Origin: Thermoguttaceae bacterium
GTDB taxonomy: Bacteria > Planctomycetota > Planctomycetia > Pirellulales > Thermoguttaceae
Reading direction: 5' to 3'
Assembly (NCBI GenBank): GCA_017939795.1
Contig: JAGBAA010000036.1
Location: forward strand, 1-64,000
Length of the DNA stretch: 64,000 bases
Made by a program: the position numbers and the translations under genes. Under the pieces are notes generated by a model. The model saw nothing but the letters and a program-made list of their open reading frames with translations, did not search any database and was not told where the DNA came from. Below, in pieces: positions 24,010-33,268 of this stretch. How positions within the stretch are numbered: position 1 is the stretch's first letter; every line of letters begins with the position of its first letter.

Positions 24010-24057
24010 TTCAGCCAAGCATCCGTTCAGCCAAGCATCCGTTCAGCCAAGCAGTCC
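24010..24057 (+). repeat. three tandem 16-base repeats
   Basis: TTCAGCCAAGCATCCG twice (24010-24025, 24026-24041) and a third copy ending AGTCC (24042-24057), between two convergent genes. There are no spacers, so it is not a CRISPR array. Confidence 0.85.
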
Positions 24058-24075
24058 ATTCACTGAACTGCGCGG

Positions 24076-24774
24076 TCAGTTCGGCCACTCAGTGAGCCAG
24101 CGGGCTTCCAGGGCATCCTGCGGACGAACGTGCGATTTCCGGTCCTGCGGCGTCACGATTTGGTAGACCCGCGTTTTTTCGGGCTTCAGGAATGCCCGCC
24201 GGACCACGTCGCCGGTCCCTCCGGGTTTCAGACCGTCCGTCACGCCGTCCCAAAGCGCAAGAATGACCGTCGAGCTGTCCGCCAGCTCCGCACCGAGCAG
24301 ATCGTACTGAATGACGCGATCGATCGGTTCCTGCGCCAGAGAACGTTCCCGATTCACGGATTCCAGCGGCAGTTCCACCGACCGGTCCGCAAGCGCGAGA
24401 AGACGGTAAAATGCCCGTCGGGGAGAGTCCGTCTGAACTGCATCCCGTGCCGTTTCTGCATTTACGTCTGACGCGCACTCCGCAAAATCTTCCTCGTAGA
24501 ATCCCAGCGGCATCGGCAGAACTCCCACCAGCGTCAGATTCGGACGCCCGGTACGTTTCAGCTCCAAGACCGCTTCCGCTGCCAGCTGGTCCGCCCCCTC
24601 CGCCAACCCGCTGAGTACCAGAACACGCTCTTCCGGTTGGAAATTCTCAAGAAAAAACGTGCAGATCTTCTCTTTCAGCGTATCGCGATCCTCTTTGAAA
24701 AGATGCCGATGCCCCGTCACGCCGACGACGGCTGAGATAGACGGCGGAAGAGATGGTGTGGTTTCTGAATTCAT
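24076..24774 (-). CDS. SLOG-domain protein (TGHR type), putative nucleotide-binding
   Basis: 232 residues. The N-terminal Rossmann-like fold shows VVGVTGHRHLF, VLVLSGLAEGADQLAAEAVLEL (glycine-rich ligand loop) and, later, SSTVILALWDG, the pattern of the SLOG superfamily (DprA/LOG/YpsA relatives) that binds nucleotides or nucleotide-derived signals. The middle segment (FYEEDFAECASDVNAE) is typical of the TGHR subgroup. Some SLOG proteins work with effectors in defence, but no effector gene lies beside it: neighbours are the DUF523 gene (convergent) and a phosphoesterase. Function unknown. AGGAGAA precedes the ATG on the minus strand. Confidence 0.7.
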   Translation of the reverse strand: MNSETTPSLPPSISAVVGVTGHRHLFKEDRDTLKEKICTFFLENFQPEERVLVLSGLAEGADQLAAEAVLELKRTGRPNLTLVGVLPMPLGFYEEDFAECASDVNAETARDAVQTDSPRRAFYRLLALADRSVELPLESVNRERSLAQEPIDRVIQYDLLGAELADSSTVILALWDGVTDGLKPGGTGDVVRRAFLKPEKTRVYQIVTPQDRKSHVRPQDALEARWLTEWPN

Positions 24775-24957
24775 GAGGTTCTCCTGTGTGGATGGAATGG
24801 ACCCAATACGGATGGGAAATCAAAATAGCCGCAAAAAAGTACGGAACACGTAAACGGCAGCGTTCAGATCACCGCTTTTCTGAAAACACACGGCACTCTT
24901 TCCGCGTCGAGTACCGTGCGCTCATTTTAAACCGGCGGCGTTTCAGACCGGCTTTAC

Positions 24958-25923
24958 TCAGCCAAGATCAAGACGCCAGACAGCCCCCTGTTTCTCGGCC
25001 ATGATCTTTTCGCGCTTCGGATTCGGCTCAAATCCCGGGTATTTATTGCCGGGAAAATAGTCGCGCAGCATGAGCGTGAATGCGGCTTCGTTTTCCGACG
25101 CCCGGCAATTCACCAGCCCGATGTCTCCCCAATGCCCGTTGGACGGAAGGACGAGTGCCTTCATGCCGTCCTGTTCCTTCGTGTTCCACGTGTGGTGGTG
25201 CCCGTTCACGTAGCCGACGACGCAGGAATGCGCTTTCAGAATGTCCGCGACTTTCGTCTCCGCCAGCGAATGATGCGCACCAACGACGACCGGTTTCGTC
25301 TGTTTCTTGAGCGTTTCGTTCAGCCAGTCTTTCTGGTCATCCAAAACCTGTCCGGGCGTGATCCATTTTTTTGGATCTTCCGACTGGATGAGTGAATCGA
25401 GAAGCAGAAAGTCAACGTTCGGTGTCTCGACCTTGAAAACAAGCCGGTCAGAAAGGAGCGATCTGGCCGCATGTTCCGGAAAGATCTCGGTGAAAGTATC
25501 GCGGCGGTCGTGGTTCCCCATGCACGCTGTCCATGGGATCCCGGCATCGGCCAGCGGTTTCATCAGCTCCGTCAGCACGACGTAGTCTTCCCGCTTACCC
25601 CAGAGAAACGCAAAGTCGCCGTAGATCAGAACGTGGGCCGGATGCGGATCCATCGCCGCGATCTCCGCGACCGACTTACGCATGAAATCGATCTGGTGGC
25701 GCAGATTCGGACCGCAGTGAGTGTCGGCAAGCAGCACGACATGGTTCGGATCGACCGGGACGCTGGATGCAGTCTGTGCGGAAAGCGGATTCCAGTTTCC
25801 TGCAGTACCCAGAAGCGTCAGACCGGCTGCGGAGAGACCAAGAGACGCAAGAAATCGACGGCGGTTCAGCGCGAATGCACGCGGTCCAGCAGACAGTATC
25901 CGTTTTTCTTCATTTACGTTCAT
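24958..25923 (-). CDS. Tat-exported calcineurin-like metallophosphoesterase
   Basis: 321 residues. The N-terminus has a twin-arginine signal (NRRRFLASLGLSAAGLTLLG). The metal-binding motifs of the calcineurin-like family appear in order: LLADTHCG, IYGDFAF, CMGNHDRR, VVGAHHS, GYVNGHHHTW. It is a phosphatase or phosphodiesterase folded before export; substrate unknown (possibly phosphorylated glycans, nucleotides or phospholipids). It lies downstream of the GH78-like gene on the same strand with a 156-base gap. Confidence 0.88.
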   Translation of the reverse strand: MNVNEEKRILSAGPRAFALNRRRFLASLGLSAAGLTLLGTAGNWNPLSAQTASSVPVDPNHVVLLADTHCGPNLRHQIDFMRKSVAEIAAMDPHPAHVLIYGDFAFLWGKREDYVVLTELMKPLADAGIPWTACMGNHDRRDTFTEIFPEHAARSLLSDRLVFKVETPNVDFLLLDSLIQSEDPKKWITPGQVLDDQKDWLNETLKKQTKPVVVGAHHSLAETKVADILKAHSCVVGYVNGHHHTWNTKEQDGMKALVLPSNGHWGDIGLVNCRASENEAAFTLMLRDYFPGNKYPGFEPNPKREKIMAEKQGAVWRLDLG

Positions 25924-26079
25924 GGAAATTTCCTTTCATGTGGAAGGTCAGGGGATGAAATCAGGATGGATCATAGGATGGATCTCGAGGAAAACTCGAA
26001 TTAGCGGAGGTCTGCGGATCAAAAAAACGCAGTTCCTCCAGGTCAGTGGTCCACATACACGAAACGCAGACCAACAGGA

Positions 26080-28347
26080 TCAGCGTACGGAAAACGTATG
26101 CGTCCCGGAACCGACTTCACGCAGTTCGGACGTGCCGTCAGAGTGCGGTACCGTGACTTCCGCCGTAACGTTGGCCGGAACCGTGACTTTCAGGCATTCA
26201 AGAGTCCACTCCACGCAGACCGGTCCGCGGATCGTGGGGACTTTGGCGGTGAATGACTTCAGATTTCCCGGCTGCGGCTTCACCTGAATGCGTCCACATC
26301 CCGGTTCCAGCGGCTCAACGCCAACGAGTTTCCGCGGGATGATGTTCGCAGGCGCGGCACCCCACGCATGATTCCAATCCTGATTCGGCTTGTATCGATC
26401 GTCCCACGCTTCCAGCGAAATGGTCGAACCGACGCGGATCATATTCAGCCAGCTTCGCAGATCGTCCGCCGTCATGCGCTCCAGACCATACGCGCCGTCT
26501 CCGCCATTGAAGACTGCGTCAAGAAGGAACTGCGCCCCGTAAACGCTGCACCGCATTCCACGGCTTTTGATGAAATCGGCGACGCTTTTCCGATGCTCCT
26601 CCGGCACAAGACCAAACGCAAGCGGGAAAACGTTCGCGTGCAGTGATGCGTGGTCTGTCGATCCACCATCGCGGTAAATTCCGCGTTCCGGGTCGAAGAA
26701 CGTCTCCTGGTAGGCGCGGTAGACCTGTGCGATGCGTTCACGGAAAAAGACCTCGTCTTCCGTTTTTCCGAGGATCGATGCGAATCGGTACATGGAATTC
26801 AGTGCGAAGTAATGGTACGCATTCACGACTGAGTTGAAGTCCTCGAAAACGAAACCATCCGTCTCGCCGCTCGCTGCATTTTCATTTCCCGCCAGCCCTT
26901 TGTGCGGCCAGTCCACGATGTCGCGGAATTGCGGACCGGAGTGAATGTGGATGCTTTCAAGGAACTCTTTCGTGACCTTGCCCTTCCGTGTGCTGATCAG
27001 GCCATTCGGCTCGGAAAGTGCGATGAGGGACTTCTTTTTCAGCTCCTCGTAAAGCCGCTCCACACCGCGAATGTCCCCGGTGTACAGAAAATCGTACCAG
27101 GCCATCTGGCAGCATTGGAGATTCCATTCCGTCGGCCACGTGGGGTGAAAGATGAGGTACTCCCACGAAAAACGCGCCATGGAGTACTCCCGATCCACAC
27201 CATAGTGCGAGAGCTGGTTCAGAAGCGCGTCCCCTTCATACGGGATCCGTTCCCGGTCGCCGTCAACGTAGACGCCGAGAAAAGTCGTCGCCTTGATCGA
27301 GTATCGGCAAAGATCCCAGACTGCGTTGAGTCTCTCATCCGAAGAGCGGAACTCGCCCGCACTCTCGTCAAAATGATAGTATGCAGAACGCCGCTCGATT
27401 TTTTCAATGCGGACCGGCACATCCAGCTCCTCCACTTCTGCGTACCGGAACGGCATGACCTCGCCAATATACGCCGGCATGAGGAATGCGGCTCCGGAAG
27501 TGTTTCGCTGGTCGCGCCGGGTCTCGATGACGTACTCGTGCATCCCGGACTGTACGGCAACACGGTATTCCCAGAATCGTGTAGATCCCGCCGGTTTCCG
27601 ATCGACGGCCCCGTCGCGGACTCGCTCGCCGACCCGCACGAGGATCTCTCCATCCTTTTCGGCACTCACAGTCAGCGCGATCTGACCAAATGCTGCCTTT
27701 CCGAAATCGAAAAAGGTTTCCTTCGCCCGTTCCGGCACATTCACCGTCCGGACCGGATACTCACGCGCCAGACGGATCGGGTACCGGCTCACTTCGCCAG
27801 ACTGAAGATCCTTCCCCGTTCGGAATCCCTTCGACCGGGACCAGGGAGACATGATGCCGTCGTTCCACGTGCGCACCCGCCAATAGAAAACGCCGTCTTC
27901 GCGCAAAACATTTTTTCCAGCCTCTGGCAGAAAAACGGACGAGGAGGCCGCACTCTCCACCTTTCCGGAGTCAAAAAGAAGCGGATCCATGCTTCGATTG
28001 GAAGAGAGCTGGATCTGCCAGGCCGTTTGATGGACATTCTGTCGTGAATCGCGCACGATCCAGCTGAAAGAAGGAGAAAGCGTCCGAATTTCCGCCCACT
28101 GATGGACACTGGGGATGAGCGTCTCGAGAGTGATGCCGTCCGCCGGAAAACCATTCCGAAAAACGGTTTCCGTGTCTTCCAAAAGATCCGTCAGGAGACC
28201 TTCCGGAGCCTCCGGACCTGCGGTTCCCGGTTTTTCGGTACTCGGGTTTTCAGCACTTGGTCTTTCGGTGCTCGGGGACTCAGCCAACGCTGCGGGAATG
28301 GCGCAAACTGCAAAGCAGAACGCGAGAGTCAAAAAAATGGATCTCAT
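26080..28347 (-). CDS. secreted GH78-like alpha-L-rhamnosidase
   Basis: 755 residues from MRSIFLTLAFCFAVCAIPAALAE (CAT 28345-28347; AGGAGA about 8 bases upstream), a signal peptide followed by a Ser/Thr/Glu/Pro linker (STERPSAENPSTEKPG). An N-terminal beta-sandwich (PSFSWIVRD, AWQIQLSSN, FYWRVRTWNDG) precedes the (alpha/alpha)6 barrel with VYVDGDRERIPYEGDALL (general acid region of GH78), FSWEYLIFHPTWPTEW and STISLEAWDDRYKPNQDWNHAWGAAPANIIPR. The C-terminal beta domain ends the protein (GRIQVKPQPGN, VEWTL). It probably releases rhamnose from pectin, flavonoid or surface glycans. A symporter gene lies 59 bases upstream on the same strand. Confidence 0.85.
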   Translation of the reverse strand: MRSIFLTLAFCFAVCAIPAALAESPSTERPSAENPSTEKPGTAGPEAPEGLLTDLLEDTETVFRNGFPADGITLETLIPSVHQWAEIRTLSPSFSWIVRDSRQNVHQTAWQIQLSSNRSMDPLLFDSGKVESAASSSVFLPEAGKNVLREDGVFYWRVRTWNDGIMSPWSRSKGFRTGKDLQSGEVSRYPIRLAREYPVRTVNVPERAKETFFDFGKAAFGQIALTVSAEKDGEILVRVGERVRDGAVDRKPAGSTRFWEYRVAVQSGMHEYVIETRRDQRNTSGAAFLMPAYIGEVMPFRYAEVEELDVPVRIEKIERRSAYYHFDESAGEFRSSDERLNAVWDLCRYSIKATTFLGVYVDGDRERIPYEGDALLNQLSHYGVDREYSMARFSWEYLIFHPTWPTEWNLQCCQMAWYDFLYTGDIRGVERLYEELKKKSLIALSEPNGLISTRKGKVTKEFLESIHIHSGPQFRDIVDWPHKGLAGNENAASGETDGFVFEDFNSVVNAYHYFALNSMYRFASILGKTEDEVFFRERIAQVYRAYQETFFDPERGIYRDGGSTDHASLHANVFPLAFGLVPEEHRKSVADFIKSRGMRCSVYGAQFLLDAVFNGGDGAYGLERMTADDLRSWLNMIRVGSTISLEAWDDRYKPNQDWNHAWGAAPANIIPRKLVGVEPLEPGCGRIQVKPQPGNLKSFTAKVPTIRGPVCVEWTLECLKVTVPANVTAEVTVPHSDGTSELREVGSGTHTFSVR

Positions 28348-28406
28348 GCCGAATGTCTCCTGAATTTGAATGGTCTTGACAAAATGGAAAGGAAATCGCA
28401 GGGAAA

Positions 28407-29606
28407 TCACGGAGTCGCGGACTTTGTATCCAGAGATCGCGTTTCTTTTTCCTCCGGCATCAGTCTGTCTACTACCTGAGCGATCGCGCCGTCTCCGCAA
28501 ACATTGCACGCAGTTCCGAAGCAATCCGTCGTGAGGTAAAGTGCGATCATCAAACCGACCGCTTCCTCACTGAATCCCAGCATGGACCCCAGAAGTGCAG
28601 CTGCCGCCATGATGGCACCGCCGGGAACGCCGGGGGCCGCGACCATCGTGACGCCAAGAAGCAGAATAAATGGAGCGTAGACCGCCAGCTCTGGAGTACC
28701 GCCGGTCAAGAGCATGATCGCGATCGAAAACGCGGTGATCTTCATCGTACTTCCGGCCAGATGGATCGTGGCGCAAAGCGGGATGCAGAACTCCGCGACC
28801 TGCGGTCTGACGCCGTTTTTCAGGACCTGCGCAAGCGTCACGGGAATCGTCGCGGCAGAGGAAGACGTCCCCAATGCCGTGAAGTATGCCGGAAGCATGG
28901 TCCAGAACATTTTGAAGGGATTCTTGCGTGCAATGGATCCGGACGCAAGGAACTGAAGGGCAAGCAGGAGATAGTGAAGCGCAAAAACGATGCCGATGAT
29001 CCGTCCAAAGACATTCAGGATCTCCCACACTCTGCCGTCCGCGCTCATCGCCAGGAAAATACAGAAAATAAAGAGCGGAAGAAACGGAATGATCGCCTTC
29101 TGGATCAGCTGTTCCACGATCGTGCGGAAGTCGTCTGCCGCTTTCTGAAGCGTTTCAGACTTGACCGCCGCGATCCCGATCCCGAGAACGAACGCAAGAG
29201 CCAGTGCCGTCATGACGCCCATGACCGGCGGGATCTCAATACTGAAAAACGCACCCAAAACCGTTTCCTGTTCTTCCGGCGGCGGAGTAAAGGCCGTCCC
29301 CTGAAGGATCGGCGGAAAAAGTTCCGAACAGGCGAACCAGGTCCCAAATCCCGAAAACATCGTGGATCCGTACGCCAGCAGGACCGTCAGGAGAAAGTAT
29401 TTTCCGGAGTTTTGTCCTAAAGACGAGATCCCGGAAATGACCAGCCCCAGAATGATGAGCGGGATCGCAAAGCCGAGCCATGCGGAAAAAATACTCTGGA
29501 ATGTCGCGAAACTGCGGATCATCCAGACCGGAAGAAGATTCCCCAGAAAAATACCGAGCGCAACTGCGATCAGGATCTGGAGCAGGAGCGGGATCTTTTT
29601 GAACAT
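28407..29606 (-). CDS. dicarboxylate/amino-acid:cation symporter (DAACS family)
   Basis: 399 residues with about ten membrane spans. The start at MFKKIPLLLQILIAVALGIFLGNLLP has GAAGG upstream. Family marks are the serine-rich re-entrant loop GTSSSAATIPVTL, CATIHLAGSTMKITAF (the NMDGT-like helix, altered) and TTDCFGTACNVCGDGAIAQVV (normally DR..N..GD). The second and third motifs differ from GltP/DctA and resemble the subgroup annotated as SstT-like or sodium:dicarboxylate transporters. It imports an acidic or small polar substrate with Na+ or H+. It heads a probable minus-strand unit with the GH78-like gene. Confidence 0.85.
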   Translation of the reverse strand: MFKKIPLLLQILIAVALGIFLGNLLPVWMIRSFATFQSIFSAWLGFAIPLIILGLVISGISSLGQNSGKYFLLTVLLAYGSTMFSGFGTWFACSELFPPILQGTAFTPPPEEQETVLGAFFSIEIPPVMGVMTALALAFVLGIGIAAVKSETLQKAADDFRTIVEQLIQKAIIPFLPLFIFCIFLAMSADGRVWEILNVFGRIIGIVFALHYLLLALQFLASGSIARKNPFKMFWTMLPAYFTALGTSSSAATIPVTLAQVLKNGVRPQVAEFCIPLCATIHLAGSTMKITAFSIAIMLLTGGTPELAVYAPFILLLGVTMVAAPGVPGGAIMAAAALLGSMLGFSEEAVGLMIALYLTTDCFGTACNVCGDGAIAQVVDRLMPEEKETRSLDTKSATP

Positions 29607-29765
29607 GATGTATGCCTTCTGAAATTTCCAATAAAACGGAGGGAGGGTAAAGGGGGCGGAAGGAAGGAAACTCATGCGGGCAGGACCTTAAGATCGAGTC
29701 TTTCAGGTCTGCCCGCGGATCCATTTAACCAGCGAGGATGGTATGCCGCAGCAGACAGACCGATT

Positions 29766-30563
29766 TTATTCCAAGATCCAGGCGTGAAGGATCGGCGAGA
29801 CGGCTTTTGCCCAGATCTCGTATCCAGCCGGCGTCAGATGGAGGAAATCTGGAGCGACCGAGGCCTGAAGAAAACCTTCGTCATCCAGAAGATTCGGCGC
29901 AAGATCCAGGAAAAAGACCGTTTCATTGTCCGCGAGTTTGGCAAGCTCCGTGTTCGCTTTCGAGATCTTTGCGCGATAGGGATCCTTCGGATGGTGCCCT
30001 CGCGGGAAAACTCCGAGCACCAGGATCTTTGCATTCGGCCAAAATTCCCGGACTTTCTTCACGATGGCGGCATTGCCCGCCGCAATTTCTTCCGGAGTTC
30101 CGCCAATGACGTCCCCAGCACGACGTCCTTTCCCCAAATTATTCGTGCCGATCATGACCATGACGGCTTTCGGAGAGATCTTTTCTGCATCGATCGCTTC
30201 CAGCTCCCAAAGGACGTGCTGTGTACGATTCCAGCCCATTCCAAGATTCACCAGCCGGATGTCGCCGAAGTACTTTTTCTGAACCTCTTTCCCCGCATTG
30301 TCCCAGTGATGCGTGATGGAATCGCCAAGGAAAACCAGATCGATATTCCCCTCCGAGACACACTGGGCTTTCTCTTCAAATCGGTCCCGATGGTTGATGT
30401 CCGGATCCGGAATGACGGCAGCTTCCAGTTTCGCGGCAAGAATTTCCGCAGTCTGAGCTTCGGTGAGCGGTTCCGCAACTGAAGTCAACGGGATCAGCAC
30501 AAACAAAGAGAAAACGATGTACGCAAAAGGCAGGATACGCCAGGCTCTGAACTCTTTTTTCAT
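29766..30563 (-). CDS. secreted SGNH/GDSL hydrolase
   Basis: 265 residues from MKKEFRAW (CAT 30561-30563; GGAG 8 bases upstream). A signal peptide (ILPFAYIVFSLFVLIPLTSVAE) is followed by the SGNH blocks: LVFLGDSITHHW (Ser nucleophile), GMGWNRTQHVLW, VMIGTNNLG (Asn) and DFLHLTPAGYEIW (Asp, His). It resembles platelet-activating-factor acetylhydrolase-type GDSL esterases and planctomycete carbohydrate deacetylases. Substrate unknown; deacetylation of glycans would fit the nearby glycosidases. recG is upstream on the same strand. Confidence 0.88.
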   Translation of the reverse strand: MKKEFRAWRILPFAYIVFSLFVLIPLTSVAEPLTEAQTAEILAAKLEAAVIPDPDINHRDRFEEKAQCVSEGNIDLVFLGDSITHHWDNAGKEVQKKYFGDIRLVNLGMGWNRTQHVLWELEAIDAEKISPKAVMVMIGTNNLGKGRRAGDVIGGTPEEIAAGNAAIVKKVREFWPNAKILVLGVFPRGHHPKDPYRAKISKANTELAKLADNETVFFLDLAPNLLDDEGFLQASVAPDFLHLTPAGYEIWAKAVSPILHAWILE

Positions 30564-30735
30564 GAAAAAACTCCGGTCCGCACCAAGGGATCGCGCGGAA
30601 AAATGCGGCAAATACAGTCTGAAAAAATGAAACACTTTCCGGATTATACTTGATGGGGCGTTTTTTGTAAAGGGGGGGGCGGAAGGGATGAAAAACCGAT
30701 CGGGAAGGATGGAAACGATAGGATGAAAGGCAAAA

Positions 30736-33096
30736 TCATCCGACGTCGCCCAGTTCCAATACGGCACCATATTTTTTGAGCATCTGTTTACGCAAAAGTC
30801 GAAGAGACGGCGCAGAAAGTCCCGGATCTTTCCCCATCATCTCCCGGGCGGCAATGCGCGTTTCCTCAAGGATCGCCGCATCACGCAGAAGATCAGCGAT
30901 CAGAAGCGGCGGAAGCCCATGCTGGCGGGTCCCGAACAGATTTCCGGGACCGCGAAGCCGAAAATCGGTCTCGGAAAGCTCAAATCCGTCGGAGGTTTCC
31001 GTAAAGAGCTTCAGGCGTTCGATCGTTTCTTCCTTTTCATTGGAGGCGAAAACACAGCAATAGCCTGCACGCGGACCGCGCGCAATGCGTCCCCGAAGCT
31101 GATGGAGCTGCGCAAGTCCAAAACGCTCCGCACTGTCGATCGTCATGAGCGTCGCGTTCGGAATGTCAACGCCGACTTCAATGACCTGAGTCGAAATGAG
31201 GACCCGGATCTCCCCCGTTCGAAAACGAAACATGACGCTCTCTTTCTCTTCCTGCGTCATCCGTCCATGAAGGATCCCGATCGAAAACTCCGCCAGCGGA
31301 CCGGTAGAAAGTTCCCGGTAGAGTTTCTGAAGATTCGCGACATCCGACTCCTGTTCGGCATCCGCATCTTCATCGTCTTCCCATGAAACAGGCTCTGCGT
31401 TTGGCGGTGACGGTGTCCCGGCATCTTCGGAAAACTTTCCCAAAGCCGACGGTCCGTTCGGCGGAACGTCCGTTCCAAATCCGATCTCCGTCTGAAAGTT
31501 TCCGGCCGTCTCCGTGAGTCCTTCCGTCTCGCCGATCCGCGGCACGACGACATATCCCTGCGCTCCGGCATGGAGTTTCTCTTTGAAGAAAGTCCACCAG
31601 CCTTCCCGATTTTCCTTCTGAGCCAGGTACGTCCTGACTTTTTGCCGGCCGGGCGGAAGTTCCCGGATCGTGGTGAGATCCAGGTCGCCGAACAGCGTCA
31701 TGGAGACAGAACGCGGGATCGGCGTCGCCGTCATGACGAGATAGTGCGGAGATTCTCCCGAACGGCGAAGTGCCGCACGCTGATTCACGCCGAATTTATG
31801 CTGCTCGTCAATGACCACCATCGCGAGTTTCGCAAAATTCACGTCCTTCTGAAGCAAAGCCTGCGTTCCGACCACGAGCTGGGCTTTTCCGGACGCGATC
31901 TTCTCCAGACGCTCACGCCGTTCCGCCGGTTTCAGACCGCCGACCAGCTCCACGATCTCGACGGGACTGTGCGCGAGAAGTTTCCGGAGAGTCCGCGTAT
32001 GCTGACGGGCAAGGACTTCCGTTGGGGCCATGACGGCTGCCTGAAAGCCATGTGCGACCGCCAAAAGAAGCGCGTAGACCGCCACGGTCGTCTTTCCGCA
32101 GCCTACGTCTCCCTGGATCAGACGGTTCATCGGACGGCCTGATGCTGTGTCGCGCGTCACGTCGCCGATCGCTTTGAGCTGGCCCTGCGTCAGATCGTAT
32201 GGAAAGAGCTGACGGATCCGCCGGTCGATCTCCGGGGCAGCTTCCAGGATCGGGGCTCGGAAATCGCACTGCTGCTGGCGTCGGCGGACTTCCAGCGCAA
32301 GCTGAAGAAGAAAAAGTTCCTGAAAAACGAAACGGCGACGCGCACGATCAAGCATTTCCTGTGTTTTGGGAAAATGGATCCCCTGAATGGCTTCCTGAAT
32401 GGAAAGGAGGAAGTATTTTGCACGCAGAGCCTCCGGAAACGCATCTTCGACCAAACCGGAGTACTTCTGGATCACGTTTCGTGCAAGACGCCGGAGTTCC
32501 CATTGATGAACGCCTTCCGTAAGCCGGTAAACGGGCTGAAGCCCAAGAAAAGCAGACGCGGTGGGAAGATCTTCCGGACCGGAGATCGAAGAAACGGACG
32601 CCCCCTGCCCGCTGCGGGCGGCTTCCGGATCGCTCGTACCGATCCGATTCCCGGGGACCGTGTGTGCGTTGATCTGCGCGATCTCTTCATCCGGAAGCAG
32701 ACGCAGGATCGGATGCGTAAACTGCCAGCGGCGTTTCGTCGATTTCGGTTTCCCGCTGATGAGGTAGATCTGCCCGATCTGAAGCTGACGGATGCGAAAC
32801 TGCTGATTGAAAAAAAGAAGTTCCGCCAGTCCGTATGTGCCGTCTTCGATCTCCACGGTCGTCATGGTCCCGCGGCGGGTCGGACGGTTCCGGATCGCTA
32901 TGATACGCGCACAGATCGTCTGAAGAACATCCTCCTCAAGATGCCGAATGTCCGTAAAATTCGAGAAATCTTCGTAGTCTCTTGGAAAAAAGAAAAGCAT
33001 CTCCCCCGGAGTCCGGATCGGCAGTCTTGCCAACTGCTCGGCACGTCTCTCGCCCACGTAGGGTTCAAATGCGATGGAATTGAAAAGGGGGTTCAT
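30736..33096 (-). CDS. recG: RecG, ATP-dependent DNA helicase
   Basis: 786 residues. It reverses stalled forks and migrates branched DNA. Wedge domain: VGERRAEQLARLPIRTPGEMLFFFPRDYEDF and the OB-fold VEIEDGTYGLAELLFFN. Helicase motifs: LIQGDVGCGKTTVA, APTEVLARQH, VVIDEQHKFGV, MTATPIPRS, ISTQVIEVGVDIPNA, QLHQLRGRIARGPRAGYC, and the C-terminal TDFRLRGPGNLFGTRQHG. An acidic insert of about 60 residues (PNGPSALGKF...DDEDADAEQES) lies between VPRIGETEGL and LYREL. Weak ribosome site (GGAAA). Confidence 0.95.
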   Translation of the reverse strand: MNPLFNSIAFEPYVGERRAEQLARLPIRTPGEMLFFFPRDYEDFSNFTDIRHLEEDVLQTICARIIAIRNRPTRRGTMTTVEIEDGTYGLAELLFFNQQFRIRQLQIGQIYLISGKPKSTKRRWQFTHPILRLLPDEEIAQINAHTVPGNRIGTSDPEAARSGQGASVSSISGPEDLPTASAFLGLQPVYRLTEGVHQWELRRLARNVIQKYSGLVEDAFPEALRAKYFLLSIQEAIQGIHFPKTQEMLDRARRRFVFQELFLLQLALEVRRRQQQCDFRAPILEAAPEIDRRIRQLFPYDLTQGQLKAIGDVTRDTASGRPMNRLIQGDVGCGKTTVAVYALLLAVAHGFQAAVMAPTEVLARQHTRTLRKLLAHSPVEIVELVGGLKPAERRERLEKIASGKAQLVVGTQALLQKDVNFAKLAMVVIDEQHKFGVNQRAALRRSGESPHYLVMTATPIPRSVSMTLFGDLDLTTIRELPPGRQKVRTYLAQKENREGWWTFFKEKLHAGAQGYVVVPRIGETEGLTETAGNFQTEIGFGTDVPPNGPSALGKFSEDAGTPSPPNAEPVSWEDDEDADAEQESDVANLQKLYRELSTGPLAEFSIGILHGRMTQEEKESVMFRFRTGEIRVLISTQVIEVGVDIPNATLMTIDSAERFGLAQLHQLRGRIARGPRAGYCCVFASNEKEETIERLKLFTETSDGFELSETDFRLRGPGNLFGTRQHGLPPLLIADLLRDAAILEETRIAAREMMGKDPGLSAPSLRLLRKQMLKKYGAVLELGDVG

Positions 33097-33268
33097 GTTT
33101 TTCCAAATTTCTCAAAATTAAAGTACAGTCAGGAAAGGTGCCTGCCGCCGAAACTGCCCCAAAATGCTCCGCCCGAGGCCCAGCTCTTCCCCTGCTCCGG
33201 ATGTCCGGCCATATGCAGGTCTGTGCGTGGATCTGATCCTCGGACGAGACCGCGGAATGGATCAAAGA

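Noticed and set aside
24010-24057. Tandem repeats as a CRISPR array
   Set aside because: Three 16-base units abut without spacers and no cas genes are present.
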